64,000 bases of DNA from Himantopus leucocephalus (GCA_003993805.1 RSEF01000003.1:40992548-41056547), one strand, 5' to 3'; positions 1-14,412 are shown, counted from the stretch's first letter. Notes: a model not told the origin generated them from the sequence alone. Program-made: numbers and translations.

Positions 1-3000
1 TAAGCAATAAGCAGCATAAATTTGTCCTGATTGCTTTTAAGAGAATTATAAAAATCCTACCTGAAGGAAGAACAGTAAGTATTATACCAGGAGACTTTTG
101 AAAAGGCAGTGGATGCAATGAATTGCAAAAGGCTACAGCAAAGCTTTGCTAATTGTGTTAGCTGTCTGCACTCACTGAACGAGAAAGTCTGGGGGGAACA
201 AAAGGCTAAAGAGATTGCACAAATGAAAAGGCTATACTCTTCTGTGGGGGACAGCCGCAGGTGGACTTATGCCAACACTGGGACACAGTCTGGACCCAGG
301 TTAGCAGGAGTGATGGAGGGGATGGGGTGCAGGCGTGATCCCCTTCCCCAGCCGCTTTCCTCCCCAGTCCCCAGGGGACAGGAGGCAGTGACACTTGCTG
401 CGGGAGAGGGCAGGGGACCTGCGGTTGGAGAAGAGAGGTGGGGAACAGGAGCTGAGGGCTACTGAAGGGGAAAGAGTGCAGAAATGAGAAGGGAAGTAAG
501 AGGGGAAAAGAGATGAGCAGCATCACGGTCTACAAGCACTGACACCTCAAGAGAGGACTTGGTTAGGTGCCAGGGGAAGCTGTCCATGGCTGGGAGGTGG
601 GAAGGCATGTGCAAGACAGGCACATAGGTTGTCCCTTGGCATAGGTACTGTCAGCCTCTGGGCACCGGCTTCCAGCTTCCAGGGGAGGAGGATGTGTTTG
701 GGACCATTGCTTTCAAAAATAATCTTCTATTATTATGTATAAATAATATTTCATGTCTTTCAGAACATTTGATTGGTACTTTTGTCTCCTCTTCACAGCC
801 GGTGAAAGAAGTTAGTAAAAAGAAGTTAATCTGATGCATTTGCAGCCACTCAGAGAACTATAATGGAAAGTCAGCCTGAGACCTCCCAAGACCTTGTTTT
901 TGTTCTCAGTTTTTGTTTTTGTTTTTGGTTATTCCTGGAAAGTTATGAGAAGCAACTCATATGGGAGTTGAGTATGGGAGCTGCTGGGAAAGAGGTGACT
1001 CGCACGCAGCTTGTGATGCAGCATGGACAACTTCAGCACCGATACTTGAGGAAAAAACATCTGAGCTGTGAATAACTAGAGAAAGCTCGGAGCACCTTCA
1101 GAGAGGTCAGACTGCTTGGAGGAAGGGAATACAGCTGTTGGTTAATTGAATTATTGAAAAAAATCAGGCTGTTTTACAATGGAAGGGAAATTTGAGCAGC
1201 TCATGTCTTCTGCTCTAATAATTGTTCAAATCCAAAGCATTGCTGGAAAGAATGAGAAGTGAAAAATGAGCTAGAAAACAACACAAAAAATATTATATTG
1301 TCATTACAAGGATCAATTATAGGCTCTTCTTTGATATATTTGCCTGACTTCTTATCATTCTATCTCAGAAAAGGATATGACAGCAATAAAAGTGGTTCAC
1401 AAACAGACAAGCGGTGTTATTAGAATTACAGAGAGGCTACTCTATGGAAGGAAATTGAAATATTGTTTCATTTAGAGAGAAAATGAGTAAGAGGAGATAT
1501 CCTATAAAGATATGCTATAAAGCAAATGTAGAGGGGGGCAAATAATAGAAAGGGGCCAAATGTTATATTGCTCTCACCCTGAGCAGGAAAGCAACTAAGC
1601 AACTAAAGCAATTAAATCTAGTTAAGCTACAAAATGAATAAACTCTGCTAACAAATCTAAAGACCAGTTTGGCTGTAGAACTCAGTATCAACAATTCACT
1701 AAGATTTGCATGACGATTTTCTTCCACCTAATTTCTTTTAAATTCTTTAGATTTTTTTTTTCTGAAATCAGTTGTAGACATTCCTAGTTTCAGCTCCTGT
1801 GTGTTGTAATATTTTGCTGTTTCCTTTCTTTTAAAGATTCCTAGTCTTTTATATGAAAAAACTCACACTTTCTTGTTCCCTTTCTTCTAGCGCCTTCATT
1901 GGGAAAAGGGAATGTTCATCCAAATAAAGGACAAGATTTAGGAAAAGCTCATGATCACAGCAAAAAGTACTACATAACTTGTTTTTATGAGTAAGACATA
2001 ATAAATGTTAAAATATTAATAATCACATGCTGCATAAATGTCGCCATTTATTTTGAATCAATAAATGAAACAATTGTTGCTTCCCCTCCTCTTCCCCTTC
2101 TCTTTTCCCTCCAGGGATTTTACTGTTAGAGGAGGCATTCCAGTGGATTAATCCCAAGAGTAAAGAGGCACTTTGCTTTCTGGTCCTACCACATTCTTCA
2201 ATTTGCCTCACCATTTGAGTTGCAGACACAAATCTGAGAACACATGTAGTAAATGTATTGAAGTGTCACAAGCCATCAAAATTTTTCTTTTCTAAACTTC
2301 AGTCTGTACAGAGAGATTGATGGTAACATTTTCGCAACAATTTTTCTTTCATGTAAATGAGCACATTCCATATGTATGTGTCTTCCATCATCACCAGAAT
2401 ACATTCTGGCTCTTGGTTTATTTGCCACAATATTGTTTACAAATTCTTTTAAAAAAAATCTATTTCTATGCCATCATTTGCTCGATCATATGAACTAAAT
2501 CAAGTTGTATTCAGAACTCAGTGTAAGTTTAAATCCCACTCTTGACCAAGCACTTAGTAATTAGGTAGACCTCACTTTTAGTTTATCCAGGGAGAACTCG
2601 GTAATTTACGTCTGGGGTTGGATGCTTGGATGGTTATGCTCAAAGATATTGCTTTGTTTTCTGCACCTAATAATTTTGCAGATTCCTACCTCTGGCAAAA
2701 CAAACTGATGCAGCCAGTTCTGCTGTGCGATAGACAATACTCAAAGAGGCGATGGATGATGGTTCAGCGCCATCTGTGCTGTTGTCCCTTCTCAGCGCAG
2801 ACGGCAGGGACCCCCTGTCCCAGCTGGAGCTGCAGGGGGCTCTGTAAGGGGGGGGTAACTGAGCTTACAGCCCGTGTGCTGCTTCTGTGTCCTAAAGCCA
2901 GCAGGTACACAGAACTGCAAACATATCTCATGTTTTGGGGTTTTCTTACGTGTGCAAGCCCAAAGGCTATGACTTGGGCAGTAGCAGTGACACTTTCTTC

Positions 3001-6000
3001 ACTAATGTTTCCTGGATTGCTCCGCATAGGAATCAAACTTTACATTCCTATACAGACGTGAAAAGTAGATGTTTCCATGCCAGTGATACTGTCCTTCAGT
3101 CCCTCTCTCTTTCCTTTGTAAACCCCTTCATGCTTTCTTCCAGGATGTTTCTTACATGTTGAATACTCTCCCCTTTAATTGGTCCAAATGGGTCTCTGTC
3201 CTGTAAATCTCTATTCAAGAGGATTTAGATACGGCCTTTCTGCACGTTATTTCCTACTGGTGACCTTTGTCACCTCACCCACACCTTAGGTTTTCACAGT
3301 GCCACTCTTAGGTGAAAGCTGTCACCTAATCTCTGTTAGAAGACAGCCGGACCCTCACTGTAAAAGGAAGAAAAGAGCCTAGAAGGACACTTTTCTACTC
3401 AGATAACACTGCACTCTTGATCTTCTACTGATGTGGGATATGCAGAGTTCAGCTGGTTGAGGAGGAGCATATATCTTTTGGGCAGAACATATTTCTCAGG
3501 TTCTGCATATGGCGCTTGCTCTGACATGGGAGACTTTTTAGCTGTAGCTCAGCAAAAAGAGTTTGGGTCAGTGGTGGCAGAGCCTTTAGCAGTATTTTAT
3601 GGTCCAACCATTGTGCCACACTTGTTCATGTCTCTATAGAATCCAGATTGTGGTGAACCCAATAAGCAATCCATATGGCAACTGAAAGCTGATGCATCCG
3701 GGGCACTGAGGTTTTCACATTTGTGTTTTAGAAAAGTTTTCAAACTGTTTTTCTCATGGGAGCAGCGACTTTCTTCCTGGAGATTTAACTCCATTTCCAA
3801 CCTGTCTTCCTCTGTAACCAGCTCATGTAACTGCACACTTAATGAAAAACAGTCACTCAGATTGCTCCATAAGGCAAATTATTTACCCTGCCACCACTTC
3901 CTTTGCAAAGAACTGTAAGTACACCACACAAATGGTGAATCCTGCACATGGGATTTGCTAATGGCTTTCACTGCAAGTATCTGATCAGCTGTCAGTAAGA
4001 AATATAAAGCTTTTTGGAACTACAGCTTGATTTATTTCAAGATAGTCATTTATATAAATAAATAAATAGAAATATTGATCTCTCTTTCCTAGTAAATTCA
4101 GGTTTTCCACTGCTTTCACCAAGAGTGCTAGAGAGGCTGGAACAAAGGAAAATCTGATGGTGTTGGACACCCCCCCAAACTATCAGGATTTCAAAGTCAA
4201 GTCACTTTCACACACCTTACTTCTCTACATCAAATGCTGTCCTGGTTTGAGACAGTAAATAAGAAACATTTTTCTACTAAACAGTTAAGTAAACTAGGAA
4301 GGAATTTAGATTCCAAACCAACCAAAAAGGATCCCTTCATTGATTTATGTATTTTGACTTAGCTTAGGGTTAAACTAAGGGATTATAACATTCACTGGAA
4401 GTATTTCAGGCAGGGACAATTTGACATGTATAACAAAAACAACACCCTCATTTCAGTCCTGGTAAAGGCTCTTCATCATAACTTGCACAACAGCTGCCTG
4501 GAGCCTGACTTAATGACATGCCCAGAGCTGCTACAGTTTTACTTGACAGTTGGTCCTTCATGAATGCAGTGACTACTGAAAAGTACATGAGACTGGTTTA
4601 AGTTTGCAGGAATTTTAAGCCACACAAAAGGAAAAGTACAATAAATCTCTTTTCAATGGTTCTGTGTCAAAAAAATAAATCCTTTGTCCTTTCCAGCTCC
4701 GAGTACATCCAGGTCTCTCCAGCCATTGTCCTGATTCTTTTTTATACCATTTTCAGTCTCTGTGTTTGCCTGAAAGACCTGGTTTTCATTCCAAGTTCTC
4801 TAAATATTAGGTACTATTTTCTGTCTCAGGCTTACGTCTCATGGAGTTAAAAACCTGGAGCCACTGATTCCTCTGCTATCAGAGGCAAACCTATGCTTAA
4901 TGGCTCCCCACACAATATTTTATTTTGAAAATCTGGCCAATTGTTTGGGCTAAATAGGAAAAGAGGCCACACATACTACAGCTGCTTGTAACAGCAGAGT
5001 GATTGGACAAAACAATAATGCAAGTTCTTTCGATTCCTTTTAGTTTTGAAAACCTTGTTCTGGAAGTGTTGAGCATTTTCCAATCTAGTTCCAGAAATTG
5101 TATGAAAATAAATTTCTAACCCAGTTCACAGAACTAGCTCACTTTAAACTTATTCTTGTAACTATGCAGATGAATAGGAAAAGTAAAAATCAATTTAATT
5201 CACAAAAGTATTCGAAAATCCCAGAACAGAATTAGATTGATTCATATGAGGGGACATGAAAGCCTGTGATTTAACTTGTTTAAATTTAGTTAGAGAGGGC
5301 ACTAAACCCCATGAGCCCAACTAGCCCCAGTGAATCTCTAAGAGTCCTTGAATGGCTGTGAAATGAGAGAGGAAGTATGATGTGGGATACTTCTGCTGTT
5401 TCTGTTTCTTGGTCAAAGGGCATGTCACCCCTCGAAAATAACACAAGAGCACCAGCTTATTGCAAGGTGGCACGTGATGGTGAAATCACATAGCACTCAA
5501 GTTGTGTTCTCTACCCATGAAGGAAGAGTAGAGCAAGGTCTTCCATTGACACACATGCTACACAGTGGGTGTCCAGCCACAGTAGCCGTCCCCCTCCAAG
5601 GCGGCTGGAGACAGCCCCTCATTGCCCTGCTCACACAGCCCATTCCGGTGTGTTCATGAGGATATCAAATTCCAGAAAAACTGTCATATAACAATTTGAG
5701 CAACTTTGAGACCTTCCCGTGGTTTGGATATGCACAATGCATATGTATAGAAGCATATATTATTGACATTTGTCTCATTTTATTAGCTGCCTTTTCAGTT
5801 GATATCTATTAATTTTTTAAATCAGAAAACCAGAGCAAAAGGTCAAATGGATGTAGGAGACAATAAATGTTTGTTGAAAACTAGGAACTGCAGCCACTCA
5901 GTCACCAAAGAAGCAGATAATCAATTGAAAGTACAAAATTTCCATTGGTAATCTGTCACCAATGAAAAGTTTTCAGCACAAAATCCATTTGCACAGTTAT

Positions 6001-9000
6001 TTCAAATGCATGATTCATAAACTTTTAAAAGTGTTTGTGGTCAAGGTTTGTGGGTATGGACCCAGCTCCTGTTGGCTGGAGTTACCTGCTACAAACAACT
6101 TTTTATCAATGTGATGTCTGAACATGTAAAAAAAATCCCTGAAACCTTTGACCAATATACTCCCAGTTAAAATTAAAGTAGTCTTTTAACAAACATATCA
6201 CTGATATTATGAAACCAACCTTATTGTTATATACATTTCCAAGAGCTCTTCAGCCCATGGATTAATCTTTGGCATCTAGTTTTTCTTTCTCATAACATAC
6301 TAGTCTTATGTTTGTCAAGCAGACCTTAAAAACACCAAAAAAGAGAGTAAACTCCAGACACAGGGATCATGACATATCCTTGATCATGACCCCACCAAGG
6401 AAGGGATCGTGGGTTTCCGGAGAACAGAAACCCAAGATTTTTTAGAATTCATGGCCCATTTTGAAGTAGTCAGGACAGACAGCTAAAAGCCATTTTCCAG
6501 AATAGCTTCATTCCTTTCTAACCAGAGACCGCATTTTTTGGAGCCCTCAAGGTGCAAAAATCGCCTATTTGGTGCTTCCACCTCTCTGTTCAAGAAATTG
6601 TGCTTTGTAAAAAGTTTAAAGCAACTGAAAGCTGGCTTTCAAAGCCAGGAAAAATGAGGAAGGCCTACTACCAGGCATTGCTGTTACAAGCCTTTAGTGA
6701 GTGCTCTGAGTCATGTTTTAAATTAATTCTACTTTAATTAGAAATCAATAATAAATATGTGTAGGAATAAGTTGGCTATGCTCACAGATTTGACGTAATT
6801 AAGCTGGTCAGAACAGTGATTTCTTTGTCTTTTTGTCATGAAAATCTTTAATTTTAGGAATTTTTATGGCCAGATATTGTCTTGACCAGAACACTGCGTC
6901 ATGTTTCAGTCTTTAACATTGCTGAAATTCCACTGACTCCACAGGGGGTTTTGTCAATATTCAATCCCCGGCACGATCAGTTCAATATTAATTTTGTCTT
7001 TACACTTTGGCAGCGACCAACCTGTAAAAGCCTGATGTATTGTACATTATTTTGCCTCGCACCATCACAATTTTCAGGTTTAGCACAGGCCAGCGTTTTA
7101 GCTTTGCACCATTTAATGTAAGAATTGGTGTTGAAAACAAAGTAAAAGCCACGAAGCTGGATGCAGCTGCAGAGGAGCAGGGGGAAAGCAAGGTTGGCAG
7201 AGCTGTGGTGTCCCATGCATGAGGGAGAGGCTGGATCGTGACCAGGCTCTGCGGGGTGGCCCGACGAAGGCAGACCCGGGTGGTAGCCCTGACTCAGTGC
7301 TCGGGCAGAACTCTGAGCCACGTGAGGAAAGAAGACAGAAAAACAAACACAAAGCGAAGCAAACTTTCCATTCCAGATTTTTCGTGGATAAAATAGGGAT
7401 TCCAGTGAAACTGTAATTCAGTAACCACAGAGAGAACTCATAAAAGCTAAGAGTCAACTTCCAACTTTTGCTTTGCAGAACAGATGGGAAAGCTCAGTTG
7501 TAGTTGCACAGAAGAAACATCAAACCTGCAAATTATGGCAGGGAAAGATAAATGACCCTTTTAGATACAGTTGTATCCCAGCAATGCTAGTGCAATGCTA
7601 GCCCAGTGCTGCCCTTGTTGAAGAGATAAAGTAAATGTATTTTATCCTAGATCTTACTTGGGAAGTTCAGCAACTTTTGAAAAATAAAATACCATTTGAG
7701 CTGCAGTATTTTATAATTATTGTCTTCAAGATAACTTGAAGCAGGGACAAAAAAGAAATAATTTCATCCCAACATCATTGTGCATGTACTTAGACACTAA
7801 ACTACATATAAATACACAGAAATTTAAAAAATAAAACTAAAAATCATTATTATGACTTAAATGAAGTAAACATTCTAAAATTTCACACCTGCGGCTGCAT
7901 CTGCACAGTCATTTGTTGCATGGATGCACTTTACTTTTACTTCTGAAAGCAGAAGTAATTAGTGTTGTTATGGGGAGCATATGTACTTATTAGTTATACA
8001 ATGGTTTTATTAGAAGCACCAAAGCTCTTGTTCTTTACATTTCAGCTAGTCTATGATAGTCTGTTCAACTCTGAATTTGCTTCAGACTTAAAACTACTGC
8101 CTTACTGCTGAAGACAGTAAAATGAAAGGAAAAGTTTCCTTGCTAGAAGTATAAGTAGAGTATTCTAAAATGGGAATTGTTTGGATTTTTTCCTGAGAAA
8201 GGAGATGCTTTTTGTAGATACACTCACTATTCTGTTGGAAGAAATGGGAAAAAAAGATTTTGCGTGGGATCTACTGATTACAAACTTTAAATATTTAATA
8301 ATAGACATCTGCAGCTTTGGAAATCAAATATATTCTTATGACACATTTGCAAATAGGATTTCCAGACCACATTTGGACAGATTGCTTCCTCAAATGAAAG
8401 AGGGGTAAAGAAAGTCTAAATTGGCTAGCCCAGAAAGAAAGGCTTATTCTTCTCCCTGCTGTTTATTTGTCACAAAATGAAAGCTGGCAGAATTTCTTTT
8501 TTTGATCCAGGAAGTTTTCCATTGGAAGTGCTTTACTCTCTTAATGACACATCTATAGTTTCTATAAAATATTCCATAAAATGTTCCTCTTTGTCAAAAA
8601 TTTCTGTTAAAAAGAAAATGGTTGATAGAAAAATTTTGACAGGAAACATGGCAATGTAGTAACATTTATTGCATAATTTATAATAGCAATGTCTAGACTT
8701 GTAGCTGTTTTAACTTAATATCTTATAAGCACTTCCTCTCAACTGACATGTCAGATATCTAGAATTCGTGGAGAATTTGTTAATATCTTTTCAATGAGAT
8801 AGATAAAAGAAATAATTGAAAAATATTATTATTTACAGCCTTGATTAAGTGTTTCCTCTGCAATAGACAAATGTTCACAAAGACAATAGCAAATACAAAA
8901 TGTACTGTTTGCTAGACTTATGCTGCATAAGAATCAGTATTAATTGATTGTCTCCTGACAATCTGATGGCCAAGTTCCCTGGTCCTGAGGTCCTTTCTGC

Positions 9001-11870
9001 AAATCAGGAAGCACCAAATGCTCAGGGTCTCCTGCTACATAACCAGAAAGAAGGTCTTGCATCATCTGCTGCTCCTCAGGGCCCATGCGATATTGATTTC
9101 AGATAGAGCAAGACTACTGAAACAATTTTCACTGAGATTTATTCAGTGGGAAACACCGCATGGCACCCACTTTTCCTTTTCATGGCTTCAGACCTTGCCA
9201 GGAGACTGTGGCAACATGGTGCAGCTTCTACCCCAGAGTCTGGGAATCAGTCAGAAATATGGATCTCAGGGAGAAACCCAATGTCTGAGGTACTGGGAAT
9301 GTCCAGATAAACCCTTAGACAGTAGTTCCAACCTTACCTGGGAAAAATGACAGGACCGGCACCAAACAGTTATGATCAGAGAGCCACAGCTAGTTTCCTG
9401 TTTTCTCTTGAATCTGTGGTTCTCTTTCCTAGAACAAAGCTGTAATATTTAGAAAAATATTTGGGAGCTCAAAGCACAGCAGCTTCCCAGTCTTCTCCCA
9501 AGCCCTTTTTACACTGAGTGCCTGGTCAGCTACCTATGCTTGGGGGGCAGTGCCCAGCACAGCAGTTATTGCCCTTCTCAGCCCTCCTCTGCCAGGCTTT
9601 CATTTCTGTGCAAGAAGGAAATGCAGTCTGCTAATCAAGGAAACAGACGGAATGGAAGATCAGTGAACGATAGATGTGAACTTCTACATCCAGGACAATT
9701 TGGAACTTTCATTTATCCTTCAACTTATTCCTTGCTGTACTTGAAAAACATTTGTTTTCTAGTTAAGCAGTGCATATGCCAAATTTTGTGGAAATCTTCT
9801 GGCTTGTACCCCCACGAGTTACTGGGATTGTATTTTTTGCATGTGAACAGAAAGCAGATCTTTTACATGGTTGTCGATACAACAGGGGAAAGAAAGTACT
9901 GCAGCTAAGCTATGACAGAGAAAGATCGTTAGGAGATGAATTTTAAATCAGAACAACTATTTCTGTTGTGTGATTTCTGAGATTGATTTTCCCCTATACA
10001 GGAACATAAGTTTGCCAAACAAGCAGCTGGTATAAGAAATTATTTGTACGGAAGTACAAACAAATTCTGCTCAATTCATTCTGTATGTTTATTTTCCTTT
10101 TTGATCCTTTACTGTATATTATTTTATGTCAGTCACCACTTATGCCACTCTCCTTACAATCATTGAAGGAGTACACAAGTATGTTTATTATTTAAGTTCC
10201 CATAATCTGTGTAAGTAAAAAACACAAAATGAAAAAATGACCTGTGACATAAAATAATAAGATGGAAGGTAAAATGAGCAACAGTCAGTGCAGCTTTTTG
10301 AGACAAATATTTAAAACTAAATTAAAAACTAACGAACAAAGAGATAATAGAAGAGACGTTGGTACCAAAATCACTACAAATAAGATAGGAAAAGCTGGAC
10401 AGACTTGGGCATTATAAAGCCTGTGTGATATTGGGTACCTCTATAACACTTCATCAGTTCCAAAACAACAGATAAAAGATCGATCCTGGGTCACATCCCA
10501 TCATAGCACAGCAGGGATTGAAGAGACATTACTAGGTCTGAAAATAAAGACTTGGGAAAAAGAAAGAAGACTAAGACAACTGGGACCATTTGACTGCTGC
10601 CTTATTTGAGGATAATGCTGCCCCCCATGCTGAAGTGAGAACAAAGACAGTGACAGATACATAGAAGGAAGAAGAGCATCAAGGTGTAAAACTCAGGAAG
10701 AAAAAAAAGAAAATTACCATGGTAAAGGCTATAATTTAAGACATTTTTATATCACCCAAATGAATGCACGTTTTGAGGACTGAATTTCAGAGATGAGAGG
10801 AACAGTGCAGTGACACTGCAGCGTGTGGGGAAGAACAGTCTCTATTCCTGATTAGCATCTCAGCATCCCACTGTCCTCCTTTATTGTTGTGTCTCCAAAT
10901 AAATGAGTCACAGAAAAATCTCAGACAGAACGTTTTTTTTATTGAAAAACTCGCTCCTTTCTTCCCACTCTGCATCTTTTCCTTCTGCCCTCCTCCATCA
11001 GTCTCTGATTTTCAGTTAGGAAAATGCAGGGCCTATGCTTCAAATTATATTCAGTTTTGAAAATTTGCAACTTAAAAGAAAGCAAAAATACGTATGTTTT
11101 CAAATGGGCTACAAAGGAGAGGTCTTTGTCAGGTTTACACTAGGCTGAAGGCTGAAAGAAGAGACAAGCTTTGTTTTTAAACAAATTTATTTTCCTTACG
11201 ATTCTGTCTTCCGCCCAGGACACATGTATGATGAAGAATGCATACATGCACGCTGTGGGAGGTGACAGAAATCATTATTTTGTTCTTAGAATCAGCAGTA
11301 TATGTCATGAAATATGTGTAAGTAGTACATTCAGGCTCCAAGGCATGCTTTTTAATCTAGCAAGAACCCAATGCCAATTAAGTGGAAGTGCAGCAATTGC
11401 TTTGTTTCTCCACTTGCTAATGGTCTTACAAAATTTGTTGTTGCCCTTGTTGGCTTAAAGATTGGATCAAGAATAAAAAACCCCACAATGTTACCGTGAC
11501 CTTTAGCAGGCATAACCACTGAATTTCTCTTCAATAATATATCAGGAAAAAAGATCTCTTTATTAACATAAGATACAGCAATTTAAGTGCATATAAAAAG
11601 CAAAAAAAGGACAGCAAGAAGTCCACGTTATCAGTTATGTTGTTTTTTTTAATATGAGTCATGTAAGAAAATTGTTCGACAGTGATAGCTACCATTAGCG
11701 TACAAAATGACTGTAAGACAATCCTTTACAGTTAAGAGTAATTAGCACAGTTCTGACACTTTCAGATGATAAAAACTCAATTTTCCAGCATTTTGATTCC
11801 TATTTTCAAGCCTCCATCCTAAAAATACTTTTAAAAAGACTTGATTCCATGTACATGGCTAATATAGTGG
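1..11870. other. Unique noncoding sequence, no gene seen
   Basis: I read both strands and found no recognisable exon series, RNA gene or interspersed repeat. The sequence is AT-rich with GC-richer patches near 250-470, 2760-2880 and 7150-7320. Open frames reach 147 codons (2618-3061, plus strand) but have no recognisable domain, and frames overlap on both strands over the same bases, as expected by chance in GC-richer patches. Small low-complexity stretches occur, such as GTTTTT units at 910-927 and AAAT units at about 4051-4070. Diverged repeats or conserved noncoding elements could be present and missed by eye. Confidence 0.6.
910..927. repeat. Short (GTTTTT)n low-complexity tract
   Basis: Three consecutive units of G followed by five T give a short T-rich simple repeat. 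No function is suggested. Confidence 0.6.
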
Positions 11871-12466
11871 TGTCAGGGTTTAACCCTGGCAAGCAGCTCA
11901 GCCCCACACAGCCACTCACTCACTCCCCCACCCAGTGGGATGGGGGAGAGAATCAGAAGGGCAAAAACAGGAAAACTTGTGGGCTGAGATAAAGACAGTC
12001 TAATAAAACGTAAAAAGAACAAATAACAACAACAAAAAACAATAAAGAGGAAAAGAAACAAAACCAAGAAAATAAGCGTTGCAAAACCCCTCCAGTTGTT
12101 CACCACCAACCAACTGATGCCCATCCAGTCCCTGATGAATGGCAGCCCCGGCCAGACTCCCTCCCCCGCTCCCTCCCCCCCCATTTTTATTGCTGAGCAT
12201 GTTGCCATATGCTATGGAATATCCCTTTGGTGAGTTGGTCAGCTGTCCCGGCTGTGTCCCCTCCCAACCTCTTGTGGACTTCCAGCTAACTTGCTGGCAG
12301 GGCAGTGTGAAGAAAAAATATAAAAGCCCTTGACACTTTGGGAGCACTGATCAGCAATAACTGAAAAATCCCTCTGTTATCAACATTGGTTTGGTCACAA
12401 ATCCAGAACAGCATCACGCGAGATAATGTGAGGAAAATTAACACTATCCCAGTGAAAATCAGTACA
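11871..12466 (-). mobile_element. Solo LTR of an avian endogenous retrovirus
   Basis: About 596 bp reads, on the minus strand, like the LTR family common in bird genomes. The plus-strand left end starts TGTCAGGGTTTAACCCTGGC, followed by a CCACTCACTCACTCCCCCACCC block and a GTGGGATGGGGGAG block. An A-rich segment and a GTTATCAACATT motif follow, and the right end matches the inverted family start (ACACTATCCCAGTGAAAATC then AGTACA). I place the retroviral transcription direction on the minus strand. A TTTATT at 12183-12188 (AATAAA on the minus strand) could be its polyadenylation signal. I saw no primer-binding site, polypurine tract or gag/pol/env-like frame on either side, so this looks like a solo LTR left by recombination. 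No clear target-site duplication was found (AGTGG left, TATAT right). Assignment to an ERVL-like class is from memory and uncertain. Confidence 0.8.
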
Positions 12467-14084
12467 TATATACAGGTTGTCTGTATCATAAGATGCTCTA
12501 ATAAATCCCTGCTTACAGTCTATTAGGGTTACAGTTTCCTTTTCCCTAACGACAGTTGCCCCAATTTTGTCTTCACTTACAAAGCCCCGCTCAGGAGTAA
12601 CTTTACAGAAGACCATGATGCAGAATGCAACACAAGATAAAGCTGTATGATCAGATTCAGTTGTCTTTATTCCTCTGAAGATAAAAAAAGGCAATATCTA
12701 AACAAAATGGAGCTCTAATGAGTTAACCTTGTGTCCCAATGGCAGCAATCGCGATACAGAGGACATGAGCGTGGGCAGAGGGGTCTAAGAGACAACGAGT
12801 GTCTAAGCTCGCACGGCAGCTTGTGCAACTGCTACTACTTCCATTCATTTGGGGCTTCATTGATAACCCTAACCAATGGGAAACTCTGTTCTTAAATGTG
12901 AAAGCCCCTTTGGTTATGGAGGCCATCTGCAAGAGTAAGGAAGCCCGTGCTGCCTTTGAAGGAGGTGTCCGGCACCGGGGCCTCTGGGAGGACTGGATCC
13001 CCAGCCACAACAGGGACTCAGTTTGGGCAGGGGCAGGGGGTCCAGGGTCTGAATCACAGCTGAGCTGCTGGACAAACCTCACTTTTTAGCCACCTTTTAG
13101 TGTTAGCAAAATAAAAAAGCAAAGCAGCGTAAAGGTGATTTCTTGTCTTTCAGTAAGCTGCTTTCCCCCAGGACAGGAGTGGAGTAACCCGCGGTGGCAC
13201 TGTCTACTTGAAGAGGAACGCGCAAAATGCGTGTGGCTGTGCTGATGTGAGGGTGCCACACCAAAACTACCAAGAATTGAACCCCGTTCACTTGGAAGGT
13301 AAATTTTTATTTGCTTTTTCTGCTCTTGGAATACACTCAAGTTTACATTATTAGGTTTTCTATCTACATATAGACTGTGTGTCTCCCCTTTCACAATTTC
13401 ATCCAGAGTTTTCTAATTGGTGAGCACAGTAAATTACAGGGATTCAGAGAAGCGGGTGGATGCATTTCCTTTCTTTGGGGGACCAAAATAGCAAAGGCCA
13501 GCTCTGGTTTGAAAAGCTGCAGATAGTGCCAGACCTCCTGTTAAAGGCACGTGAAATGGTTCCAAGAGGACAGGAAGATTTTTTAATGAGCTAGTCAAGT
13601 TGCTGTAAGGTTGTCATTAAAAACAATGAACGATTCTGCTTTGCCAGTTGGCTAATATATCCCTGATTGGATTATTGTTGTGTACTGAATTCTGAAACAT
13701 TTAAAGACAAGTTCCTCAGGGTTTGGGTTTTTTTTTTTTTAAATATCTTTGCAATGTGAAATGACTTAGTAGGCTGATTGAAAGCATCACAGAAGGAGAG
13801 AAATGAAGTTCATCTGATTCCAGTATCTAAATAAGAATGGCTGCAACATACATATGAAAATCAGGGAGTCAAATAATAAGCTCATATCAATATTGGAAAC
13901 ATCTTAACTTTGGTCTTAAAAGCTAGACACTTAGAAGTGACGTATGTCAGTTGTTCAGCAGCAAAATGCTTCAATGCTACTAAACAGGTAGCGACAAAAC
14001 CCAGGCTGTCTTCAACCAAACAAGGTAAATATTTCCACTGAATTCAATGTGACAAGTCTCCTACTGTTATGGTTTGTTCTAGGA
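12467..14084. other. Unique sequence between LTR and CR1, no gene seen
   Basis: No repeat or gene was recognised. A GC-richer part at about 12720-13090 has overlapping open frames on both strands (119 and 96 codons) without recognisable domains, so both are treated as chance. A run of 13 T lies at 13728-13740. Confidence 0.55.
13728..13740. repeat. Poly-T run
   Basis: Thirteen consecutive T. It is not attached to a recognised retroposon. Confidence 0.7.
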
Positions 14085-14412
14085 CAGAATCACAGAATCA
14101 CAGAATGGTCAGGGTTGGAAAGGACCTCTGGAGATCATCTAGTCCAACCCCCCTGCCAGAGCAGGGTTACCTACAGCAGGTTGCACAGGACGGCATCCAG
14201 GTGGGTTTTGAATGTCTCCAGTGTGGGACACTCCACCACCTCTCTGGACAGCCTGTTCCAGTGCTCTGCCACCCTTAAAGTAAAGTTCCTCCGCATGTTT
14301 AGATGGAACGTCGTATATTCAAGTTTGTGCCCATTACCTCTTGTCCTGTCACTGGGTACCACTGAAAAAAACTCTTCCCATCCACCTGGCTCCCTCCCTT
14401 TAAGTATTTATA
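14085..14412 (-). mobile_element. CR1 LINE, 5'-truncated 3' end
   Basis: This is a CR1 retrotransposon fragment in minus orientation. Its 3' tail lies at the left edge as repeated CAGAATCA units. It is followed by the diagnostic GGTTGGAAAGGACCTCTGGA and the ATCATCTAGTCCAACCCCCC block, then GACAGCCTGTTCCAGTGCTC, and finally sequence that on the minus strand encodes the end of ORF2. The right edge near the AAGTATTTATA motif is where the copy was truncated at its 5' side, which is usual for LINE insertion. Similarity to the family sequence as I know it is high, so this is one of the younger CR1 copies here. No target-site duplication is expected for CR1. Confidence 0.95.
14171..14362 (-). pseudogene. 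CR1 ORF2 C-terminal remnant
   Basis: The minus-strand frame gives 63 residues ending at a stop. It includes the stretch [20 protein letters not shown], which matches the conserved end of the CR1 ORF2 polyprotein downstream of its reverse transcriptase. The endonuclease and reverse-transcriptase domains are absent because the element is 5'-truncated, so this is a dead remnant. The methionine at its start is internal to the original protein and is not a real start. Confidence 0.85.

Noticed and set aside
2618..3061. 147-codon plus-strand open frame
   Set aside because: No recognisable domain, and an opposing 90-codon frame covers the same bases. No supporting exon structure.
4233..4260. TGTCCTGGTTTGAG resembling the start of an avian LTR
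   Set aside because: The match stops after about 14 bases, and no further LTR sequence or paired end follows.
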